From positions 1-64,000 of the forward strand of contig JANSLP010000020.1 of the NCBI GenBank assembly GCA_029298735.1: a DNA stretch of 64,000 nt, written 5' to 3'. A program made the position numbers and the translations under genes. The notes below the pieces were generated by a model. That model had not been told where the DNA came from. It saw only the letters and a list, made by a program, of their open reading frames with translations, and made no database searches. Positions within the stretch are counted from its first letter, which is position 1. Every line of letters begins with the position of its first letter. Positions 20,116-31,300 of this stretch are shown here, piece after piece. The DNA comes from Ophiostoma sp. CBS 140.51 (Eukaryota > Ascomycota > Sordariomycetes > Ophiostomatales > Ophiostomataceae).

Positions 20116-23100
20116 CTTGGCTGTGTGCTGTGTGCTGTGTGAGTCCCTGGGTTGAGTTGGCTGTCGTCGATGGTGTCGACGTCGATATTAGTCGTGGTCC
20201 AGACGGATATCGATAGATGAGAGGTCGTCGAAAAGACAAATGTATGGATTCGTGCCGGTGTGCCTCTATATGGCCTATATGACAAGGTAGTTCGAGTTCA
20301 TAGACACAAATGCGGTGTCTTGTGTCTTCTGTCCAGCAGTATCGACGAGCCAGACGATTGGAAGTGAAGATGAACAACGATCGTAGAAAAAGATCCCGAC
20401 AATTCAAAAGAAAAAGGGAAAAGAGCAAGACGAGGAGCAAAGGAATCACGGATAAGAAGGGAAAGGACGACTCGTTCAGTTTTATTTGTTTCCCGCCTTC
20501 CCGCCCACTGGCCGTCCGTCACATCTGCTCTTTCCCATCCCCTCACACAATGCAAGCACCATTTAAGAGCGCCTCTCGTCGTACACTCGTGCTGTTTCCT
20601 CATGGCGCCCTTGTTTTCCCCAGCGGTTAAGCGCTGTGCACACGCATGCTTTCTTGTGCGCATCTAACCATTTTGCACACCATTTGCAGGCGGGAAAAGA
20701 GATAGAGGGAAAGAGCGACATGGGAGCATCGAGAGGAAAGAGCAAACGGGCGAATTGGAGCAAGAACACTCAACGAGTACAGGGCGGATCAGCGAATCAC
20801 AGCAACAGCTAGCAAGACCCCCAAGGTGACCCCCCGGGAAAGAAGCAACGATGTGCAATGTGCCAGCCAATCATGGGTCGCACCTGCCGTCTTCATCACA
20901 TCACGGACATGCAAAAGACGGGCGTGCAGGGGGCAGAAGGACGTCTGGAGGGTAAGTGCGAACCACACAGCGTTGAGCAAAGGCTCAAAAGAATGGGGCC
21001 CAAGAGCAACCAGTCGAGTGCTGTCGAGGGAGTCGAGGCAGTTAAGCGCCGGGAAGACGAGGGCGGAGGACGGGCGATTCGCTGGTGGTGGGGGAGAAAG
21101 AGCAAAAAAGAGTGGGCTGGGCTGGGAGAATGCCGGGAGGGAAGGTGCGCTTGGTGCGCCCGTGTGGTTGTTTCTGCAGATTTCCAGGTCGAGTGGACCA
21201 ATCACAGCGCCAGCCGCCCATTCAACGACAGGGGTGTTTTGCAGATGGAGGGTAGACAAGGGACCATTTTGGTGTTAATGAGAGACAGTGGCATGGAACT
21301 GAAGAAGCGTCAGAAAAGAGAACAGGCACGCTCCTTGGGTTGTGAGGGGACAGAGACTGGCCAAGTAAATCATTAACAAAAGACGGGAAAACGGCCCTTG
21401 GCGAGATGCAATCCATATGCACGAACTTTACGGGAAGGAAGTGGCCCTCAAAGTATGAAACAACTGGTCACGTGGAAGCAAAGCACACCTCCTTCGTTCT
21501 CTCGCTGCCATTTCACGCAGTCCCATACATTGCATGAGGGACATAAATATAACGAGTGCGTTAGTCCAATTCTGCACGGATTCTGTTGCGTGCAGGTTGA
21601 TACAATCGAAAACCTATCCTTGTGCGCAGAAAATGGTGAGAAGAGGCGGGATGCAGGCTTTGGCTGAGACTGTACATACGTTCCACCACGGATATTTCTG
21701 TGTACACATATTGTCCGCCCAGTTGACACCTTGAAGCTCGTCTGTGAAAAAGCAATACAGTGAAAGATTGAGAAGGATCACATTTGTGAGGTTATTACCA
21801 ACAAATCTATGTACACGTACGAGGCAAAGAAATGAGGGCACCGTGAGGTTGGGCATGAATTATCTCATGGAAGCAGAATTATGTCGCGCGAGAAATAAAG
21901 GGGATGTTTGGGTTGTGGTTGTAAGAATGGCGGAGTTGCTCACCTCCAGCAAAGCCTTGTGTCACGATGACTGTATGAGAGAAAAGGGATACATAAAACA
22001 TGTGACACAACGGCTGGGAGTGAGATGGAGGGGCAAGCATAAAAGGTCAGAATAAAACAAAGAGCGAAAGAAAGAAAATGGCGGCATGCAACAGCCGGCA
22101 TCCGTTCCGGGCGGACCAGCCCTGATATCACGACCGTCGAGGGCCAAGGCCGGGCAGGGCCGCGTTTACCATTCAGGAACCGGCTATCTCTCGCCAGGGG
22201 CGGCCAGGTCCGATGAATCATGAATAAGACCCTTTTAGATCCTGTGACAGAACCGGTCTCAATCTTATAACTGCGATCGGCCGGCGGTCGGTTATAAAGA
22301 AGGGGAAGACACGATGCATGCCCTTTAGACTCTAGAGGGGCATCTGGTCATCGGTCCCTGGACGAAGAGACAAAGGGTCTAGGCCAAGACCTAAGGGGAC
22401 GGGTAGCAGGACCAATGTAACGATAGTATCGACTGTTGATGAAAGAAACGAGAAAGAAACGGCGTCTTCAGCAAATCCAATATTATCTTTCCGAGCCTCG
22501 TGGTCGAGCTTTGCCACTGTCGACCCCCATCACAGCCAAACAAGCACGGCGATCGTCCCATCGTCCAATCGGGACATCGAGTAAAGTGTTTGAAAGAAAT
22601 GTAACGGCCAGCAACGACCAGTCGCGAGAGATTGGTCAAGAACAGAACCCAAATGGCTGTCCGAGATTTGTCCATGACGGGCTTCAGGGATTCGGGGGTG
22701 TAGATTGCCAGATTGGACTGCGAGAGGTTCATTTTTATTTTCATTTTTTCCCACTCGTTTCTACTTTTTCCTCTTTCGTCCCTTTTTTTCTTCCGTCTTC
22801 TTTTTTCTTATCCGCACCCAACGTCCCAAGGTCCCAAGGTGTGGCAAATCGATCGAGAGTTTGGCGTGGCCATCTTGAAAAAAATGCCAGGGGCATGGAC
22901 ACATGGAGGGGCAACAAGGGCCTGGCCGCCGGTCGGCGCAGTACCAAACCAGCAATGGACATCAGAACTCACCAAAAGGGACACCAAGAACACACCAAGA
23001 ACACCAACCGTTCTTCGACTTTTCGGGCCCTTCCACTTCGCCCTGGAACTTTTTGCGATTTCGTGCCAGGGGCATCCATGTCAAAATACGGGAGTAAACG

Positions 23101-26100
23101 GTGGCAAGTTGAATATTTGGAGGGGAGAAAGCGATGGAAGCATGGCCAGGACTGGCCTAGAACATGGCGAGTCAGGATAGAGGGGCATTGACATGGGTTG
23201 ACAAGAGGGGAGGAAGTGTCGTGCAGATAAATCGGCGATGGATCTCTTCTCTCTCAAAACACTAATTCGCTCCTTCCTCACAGACTATCTCGACAAACTA
23301 TTTCTTTTTCCCCTCGAGCTACTTCCTCCTTGAGAGTTTGTGTTTTCACCCGGTCGTGCTTTCCTGTCGTGGCGTCTGCCCCCCTTTTTTTTCTTCGGAT
23401 CGTCGATGCTCCGGACATAGTTGCTGTCACTATTGTCGCATTCGTCCTCGTTTCGTCTCTTGTGTCTCTTTCCGTCCCTAGCACGCGCCTTCCCTGGCCA
23501 ATAGCTTTTGAGGGAAGTGCTTCCGAGTACGTCAAAGTGGGCTTCTTTCCCCAGTAAGAGCAAAAAGCAAGCACGCAAAAAAAGCTTGCACTTTCCCACT
23601 CTCTATCAGTTCTGCGAGGCTCCATCTTCAAGTGGGAACATGCCTGCTATCGACCTCTAGTGCACAAGATAGTCACGATAGTCTTGCCTCTTTTTGCTCT
23701 CTCATTCTATCACGTATGCCATGTCCTGTGGCTGTCCTCCTTGGCCCGGCCAGGCCAAAACCGGTCTCTCGGACAGCGATTTCGCCGATGCTGAGCTCTG
23801 ATTAGTGCAGCACCTGTCTCGTTTGCTGGCCTTAGCTAGCCTGGCCGTGCTTTGCTCTTATTCTTTAGCGTCTGCGCTGTTCGGAGTATGTAAAGCCCCG
23901 TAGAGCGCGGCGACAAGAGCCTGAACAATAGCCCAATAAGTAAAAGAACCCCCAAGCAAACGAAGCCAAAAGGGTTCTCGATCATGACCCTTCCCGTCCG
24001 ATCGCACCATTTTGGCCACTTGCTGACTGGATCGAGAGCTCCGGTCGCAGGAGATTTGGTGAAGGACAAAAAAGCGAACATAACGAAGTTGAATACCAAG
24101 GCTGTGACTTTAGGAGGAATTTTTTCCCTTCTGATATTGCATTTTTTGGCGTTAACCTGGGGCATGGTTATGTTTGACAGTTCCTGGCAGTTTCTGGCCG
24201 TGCCTTCTCCTGCCAGCCGTGCCCTGCTCAATCAAATGTCAGAGAGCCTTGTTTCTGGCAAAAAAGCCTGTTGGGTGTCGGCGAAAAAGCAGTTTAGGCG
24301 CAAAAATAGGCGGCCAAAAATCAAGGCACAGGCTGCAAATACAGGGAAAACTACGGCGGGCCAGCGCAGTAGTGAGTCGCGCGAAGCTTGAGCACGGCCC
24401 TGTCAGGATAAGTCGAAAGCATGGCGAGCCAGGCTTTTGCACGCGAAAAGAAGAGGAAAAAAGGAATAAGTTGGGCGGGACAAGGGCCATGGGGTTCCTC
24501 GCGGTCTAGACCGGATCTACGCCACGCCAGGCCCCATATTCGGCCGTTTTGTAACTTTACAGGAGGAGTGGGTGAGGCGGGAAAGAGCGACGCGGTGGTT
24601 TGTTGCACAGAAAAAAAGTTTTGCGTGTGCAGCCAAGGTGTTAGTCGACGATTTGCTGCGCAGTGATTGGCTGCAGCGCTTTCATCGAGATGCTCGAGGT
24701 ATTTGTCTCTTTACACATACACATACTTTTCGAGCTTGTATTGAGGTTTGATGGTCACGATAACGAGTTCGCGCAAGTCCGCACTCTTTGAGCCCTTCGG
24801 CATGTGCTCCCTTGGCGATGAGAGGCTGACAGTTGACGGCATTCGAAAAGAAACGAAAAGGGGACAACAGCGACAGAAGGTAAATAAGGGACAAAGCTTA
24901 CTTGTAAGATACTCTGCACCGTTTTAATGTCCAATCGCTCCTGCCTTACGAATGATGGGCTGACGGGCTTGTTTGGCTAGCCTCTGTTGGCGCTAAGCGC
25001 GAACATCAACAAAGGCCTTCTCAAAGAGCAGATAATCTCTCTTACTACGAGATCACTACGAGATCTGTAACGGAACAGTTGCTCAGGAGCACTCGTCGTG
25101 GCCGTGGTCCCTTTGAGTGGTTGATGCAATGTGCGAGATATACAAAGGGACGGTAGTCAACAGTTCAGACTCAGACCCTCCAAGTGACCCCTCCTGCCCT
25201 TTGATTCTCTACATACTAATAACTCTGACCCTGAGGAAGGAACGGGACAGGAATGGTGCTGTTCCTCTTTCAAACGGCAGGTGCTCACCACAGATTCGCC
25301 AGGGCGCCAGCACCACCAGTTCGCCCACTCGTCTGCTGCCAATGCAGTCCGGAGGGCATGCCTGTGTCCGAGACATCGGCGTGGCTGGCTTGGCCCAGAC
25401 AGGCGCACAGGATCTCCGTGGAGGAAAAGCCTACACCGAAGCACACTGCATGGTTGTGTGAATGATACTCCGTAGAATGTGTGTGAAGTTTTCTTCCCGT
25501 TCGCCGACTGTGGGGCCTACGCCAGTCGCTCTTGCTACATATCGGAACTCCAAGCAGCAGTATTGAAAAAAATAAAGGAAGAATAAGGAAAGAGACAAAT
25601 GCCGAAAGCATCAAAATCAAAATCAAACCCAAAATAAAAATAAGCTATCAAAGCCAAAAAAGAAGAAGGTACTTTGTAGACAAGGCTTGACAGTAGTTCT
25701 GCTACTTTTGTTCTTACAGCCCTTCACATGCGTAGTCCTTTGTCAACTGCCCATGTGTCTGGTTTGGTCACAACGGCTGCCAGCAGCAATTACCGAACTG
25801 GTGGATGGACGATGGACGATGGGCGCCTGTCCACACCTTCCCAGGCATCCGCCGCAATAGCTCTGTGACTCTGTGGCTCAAAGGGCCTGGCCTAGGCCCC
25901 CCACCGCCCCGTGGGCCCGCCAGGCCCAGACTGTTCGACGTTCTGCTGACGTTCCTCAGCCCCGTTTTTGACTCTATGGTTTTGGCCTCCGTCTTTTCCG
26001 TCCCCATCTTCTTTTCATCTCTTTGCTTACCGGCCCTCTTTTCATCGCGTTTTGAAAGTCACCAATGTCTTTTCGATGAACCTCGTACTCCGTGCCGTAT

Positions 26101-28319
26101 TGCATCGTACTCCGTATTCTCTTCCGCGGCTGTTGATTCGCACCTTCCCCCCCATCTCCAGTTCCAGGGGCGCCAGCCAAGACACGAAAGCACCCAACAC
26201 ACACCACACACACACACACACAAAAAGACATAATACACCCCTGCAACTTTTTTCACGGAGCTTCTCCCGCGCATGGTCTGTGGACTGTAGACTGGTCTGG
26301 GTCTTCGAGCCTTGCTCGTTTTGGGCAATTGCGCTCTCCGTCTTGTCCTTCTCCCTCTGTGACCTTCCCCTAAATTCCACGTCTTCGGCGCCGATGACAG
26401 TCCAACCAGCGATCGTAGGGAAGAAAGAAAAGATCAAAAGAAATAAAAAGGACGGTCAGGACAGCCGAAAAATCAAATCGATTTATGCCCCTGCATGCCT
26501 GTCCGGCAACGTCGTATTTATGGCTGCAGTGTGTCGCGGACCGGAGCATATGGTACGGATTGCGGAGCAAGGACGCGAGTACATACAGGCACAAGGGAGA
26601 CGGGCTCGCACAACAAACAGCAGGAGCCAAAATAAAAAAAAATCCCAATAAAAAAGGACGGCAGCGCAATGGGCCAGCAAAAAAGGCAGAAAATGACAAC
26701 CGGACAATAATAAGGAGACACGGGCAAATAAAAATATAAAAGTGCAAAATAAAGATAAAATAAAATAGGAAAGAGCCACCCAAAGCACACGCAAACGAGG
26801 GAAAAGAGGGAAAGAGCAGCCAAGACTCCAGTTGGGATTTCGAAGGGCCCAGACCTTTCCCCCCTTCCTCTTCGAAAAGCCACACATAACAAATCTGGCT
26901 CACTGCAAATCCGTTGCCATCCGCCTGCAAAAACCGGAGCGAAAGCCCCCCTTGAACCTTAGCTTGGGTTCCGTTTCGATTGTCGTCGAGCTCTCTTTTG
27001 GCTCTTTTTTCCTCTTTGGCGACGCATTGGGCCTGCATTGTGGCTTCTTCGTTTTTCTGTTTCTCGCGTTGGAGGCGTTTTATTGGTTTTGTTTCGGCAT
27101 CGTAGCCCGCTCTTTCCTCTTTCTCACAACCTGCTGTTTCTTCCTCAGATATACACAGCTTTGCTCACGACGTAAGATCGATAATTGCTCTCTCGAGACT
27201 CTCTGTAAGAAACCTGCTCGCTCGCTCTTTCCCTGCCTCTACACTACGTGCTCGTATCTCCCAGCTCGCCATTCGCGCCTTCCCAAGCCCAAGCCCTTCC
27301 AAGCAAGCTCTATTGTCCTTTGAGCCTTTGATGAGCTCCTCCTCTGCCTCGTTCTCCCTTGGTCCTTCCTTCCCTTCGGGTGCTAGCTAGCATTAGCACC
27401 AACAACCACCGGTGCCATTGTTTTTACTTCTTTTTTTTCCTGTTCTTTCCCTTCTACTCCAGTACCACCCCCCGGGTATCTTGTAGCTGGTAGTGCTGGT
27501 AGTAATTGCCCCCCCCTTCACTCTTTCCTCTCCGCTGTGTCCTCCGTCCTGGCGTCCTCCTGTTTCCCGTACGCCCTCCTTCCCCCACATTCGCCTCTGG
27601 AGCCTGGGCCAGACCAGCCTATGCGTCCGCCGTACATACGCTCCTTCCTCTCGTTCCTCGCATACCGCTCCTGCCCGCTCGCTGACTTAGCCCGCCTTCC
27701 TCGTCCTGGGTCTCTCATAAACAACCACACCCTTCTCTTTTCCCACATCACGATTGTTTTTGTGTTTATTGTTCTGTTTCTGGTGTATCTCATGTTTATT
27801 TGCGTACTCTGTCGTTCCTGATACCACCACTGTTCAGCATTTCTGCATCGTTCGCTTTATCACACCAAGCAAACTATAACCTGTTATACTCCGCACGATC
27901 ATCACCGTCGATCCCACAATATACAGCCTATCAAGCTTCGATCTTTTTCACTTCAACCTCGTCCAAACGGCCTCAACAGCTAACAGATTCCTCAGTCGTC
28001 TCCAGTCCGTTCTCTCCAGCAGAATCAGGTCACAAAAAGAGCACAGTGCTGTTCTCTGATGTCGGTTCCTTGGCCTCCGTCTTCAGCCGTTCTTTGTTGG
28101 GAGTTTCTTTCTGCTCCATAGCAGTCTCTTCACGAGCTTTTTTTGTTTTCCTTCTTGTTTCTCTTTTTCACAACGACGACGTGCAGCTTTTCTGCACCTC
28201 CACCGGGCCACTGAAACCAGAGACACGCTCGGGCTCTCCATTATTTATCAGCTAGCCGAACTCCTTTTTCTCTCCTCGCTCCAGCCGCATCGGCCACGAC
28301 GGCTTTTGCACCGTTCTTC
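20116..28319. other. 8.2-kb gene-poor region upstream of the histidine kinase
   Basis: No conserved protein, tRNA, rRNA or transposon was recognised. The right part (about 27000-28319) is strongly CT-rich and is probably promoter plus a long leader of the histidine-kinase gene. The longest ATG-initiated open frame on the plus strand is 22439-23191 (250 codons, basic, low complexity, no recognisable domain), which I do not call a gene. A CA microsatellite lies at about 26199-26222. A 9-bp GC inverted repeat occurs at 25883-25891 and 25919-25927. The stretch could hold non-coding transcripts, lineage-specific genes or simply extended regulatory DNA. Confidence 0.5.
26199..26222. repeat. short CA dinucleotide tract
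   Basis: An imperfect ACAC microsatellite, interrupted once by ACCAC, in the gene-poor region. Confidence 0.8.
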
Positions 28320-31300
28320 ATGCCTTTGGAGAACGATACCACCGGTCGTCCCGTCGAACACTCTCGCTCCTCCAGTTCTTCCGCCACAAGGCCGCCATCT
28401 GTCGCAACATCGGTCAAGGAGCATCGTCGTTCGAGCCGCGCAGCCCCCGTCGTCTCGACGCCCACGTCTTTCGTCACATCCCCGACCGAACACCCGTCGT
28501 CGCCCACTTCGACTTCGTCCTCGCTTTTCTCGTCTGTTCCCAGTCTCTCTTCCGTTTCAACAACCTACCAGCCGGTCCCCGCGTGGATTGCCTCGGAAAT
28601 CAGCCGGAATGTACTAGCACCCACGAGCAGTCTCTTAGATTACGCCGCTGCTGCTGACGGTGCGGACCATTTTGCAAGAGGTGGTGCTCGTGGCAACGGA
28701 GGTGCATCGGGAGGACTCGGCGACGTTGACACTCCCCGGGCTGGCAACGCGCCTTCGCACCCCTCCTACCCGCATCCCTCTTCTTTCCTCCGACCAAACG
28801 GCTTTCCGCTACCCATCCAACCTCGCCTGGGATCACCATCTGCTGCCGCCCGGCCTCCTTTCCTCCGCAACACTGCTCTTATACCCGACCGACGAGCGCC
28901 TTCCCGGTCAAAAATCATCAAACCCTCCGACTTCAACCAGACCAACAACGTCAGCAACACCGACCTCGACGAACAAGAAGGTCAAGACGGCTTCTTAACG
29001 CCAGACGTCTTCCTCACACCAGCAGCCATGATTGGCCGCTTACGGGATGAGCACGAACACGAGGTCGTACGCAAACAGTTTCTTCCCAAGGGCAGTGTAA
29101 GCAAGGGCTCCATGGGAGGCGGCGAGTCCTCGTCGTCGCAGCCCAGCAGCCCCGAAGCTTCGGCCTCTGGAGCTCCCCAACCGATACCTTTCCCTTCTCA
29201 AAACGCCGACCTCGTCGAGCTTCTCAACCAGGACGACCGGCCAACTTTCCTTGTCGATGCCAACATCGGCACTCCGGACACAGAGCGCCCAAGCGAGCCG
29301 TGGAAGGTCGTTTTTGCCAATACTGCCCTCCAGGCATTACCGTCTGTCCTGGCCAAATTCTCCGCCGCCGACCAAGACATAACGGTGTCCAGCGAGGATG
29401 ACGCTCTCACACAGTTCAAGACATGGGCCCTACAACTGACCACAGAATCCGCCCCAAAACAAGACCCCATCTCCTTTGCTGGCTGGCGATGGACCGCATC
29501 TACGCTTCGTCGGCGCTTCCGTGTCGTTCGGGGTCTTGGCATTGACAGCACAGTGCCACCTTCTCCACCTTCCCCGCCGGCAGCAGACGATGTTGTTTCT
29601 GCTACTGCCACTGCTACTGCGACCGGCGAGTCTGGCCTACAGGCTAAGAGCCCTCTGCCAGCCGATGCCATCACTACTTCAGCTTTGATTGTCGACGATA
29701 GCGATAGTACGACCGCCATCCCAACAGCCATCAACCTCGGTGCCAGTTTGATCACGATTCCGGCCGTCGAAGATGCAAAGGCGTCTTTTGACTGGACACG
29801 CATTGCCGTATCCGACGACATGCCGGCACACATCCGCTTTGCGAGATCGGTCGACTGGGGTGCCACGCCACTGGGACCCATCGAGCGCTGGCCAGGCGAC
29901 CTCCGCACCATGGCCAATCTCGTCATGGGCAGTCCGCACCCGGCTGCCATGTACTGGGGTCCTTCTTTCACGGCCATCTACAACGAGACATACGTCTCGC
30001 TGGCTGGTCAAAAACACCCCCAGCTGATGGGCTCACCTTACTCCAAGAGCTGGGCCGAGATCTGGGACGCCATGGAGCCCATCTTCCACAGTGCCTGGAA
30101 TGCCGGCCAGGCTGTTCTGAAGCAGGATAACCGCCTCTTTATTCAGCGCCATGGCTTCCTTGAGGAGACCTTCTTCAACTGGTCGCTCGTGCCCCTTGTT
30201 GGCAATGACGGCTCTGTTGTCGCACTCTACAACCCTGCCTTTGAGAACACCCGGCGAAAGGTCAACGAACGCCGCATGTTGACCCTAAACGAGGTTGGTG
30301 AGAAGACCGCCACGGCCCAGACCATTCCCGATTTCTGGCAGGCGGCCCGCGAGGGTCTCGAGTACAACGAGTATGATGTGCCGTTCGCCCTTGTCTACTC
30401 TGTTGTTGGCAATAACAACAACAGCAACGACGACGACGAGAGTGATGTGTCATCGATCATGTCGAGCACACTTCTCAACCCGCCTCAGGTCGTCCTGGAG
30501 GGCTCGCTCGGCGTGCCACACGACCACCCGGCTGCAGTGCAGTCGCTAGATCTCCGTACCAGCGAGGAAGGCTTCGCACCATATATGCGCCAGTCCATGT
30601 CGGCAACCACCACCACCATGCCCTCCCCCGCGCTCTCTCCTGTCGTCTTGTCCGTCGAGAATGGCAACTTCCCCACCGAGCTCCTGGCGGGTCTGCAGGG
30701 TGAGCGTGGCTTTGATGATCCATGCCGTACTGTCGTCGTCTTCCCCGTCCAGCACCCCAGCGTCACGTCCGACTCGACTACCTCTTCCTTCTCCATCTCC
30801 GGATTTATCGTCATGGGCACCAACCCAAGACGTCCTTACAACCGGGACTACCGCCTGTTTGTGCATCTTTTGGCACGCCAGCTTACGACGTCTCTGGCCT
30901 CGGTGGTGTTGTACGAGGAGGAGGTGCGCCGCAGCCAGCGGGCGGCTCGCAGGGCCGCACAAGATCGCCAGGAACTTTCGCAACAGCTCCAGATCCGCAC
31001 CCAGCAGGCTGTCGACAGCGAAAACCGGTTCATGCGCATGGCCGAATTTACACCTGTTGGCATGTTCGTCACTGATGGTACCGGCCGGATCACGTACTGC
31101 AACGACATGTGGTGGGAGATTTCGCGTCACCCACGACAGGACGTTATCACGTCGTCGCCTCCGTCTACCTCTCTGACCCCTGTGCAGGTGCCTGCACCTC
31201 TCAGTGACGATGCCTCTTCCGTCTGGGGCACCTGGATGGACAGTGTGCAGGACGAGGATCAGCCCGAGCTTGCCGTGGTGTGGAACCGGCTTGTTAACGA

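Noticed and set aside
20789..21376. 150-170-codon frames on both strands
   Set aside because: The minus frame opens at TTG. All are low complexity and mutually overlapping, without domain signal.
26370..27038. 222-codon minus-strand frame with hydrophobic stretches
   Set aside because: The Phe/Leu runs come from T-rich DNA (A-rich on the plus strand). No conserved motif was seen, although an ATG exists.
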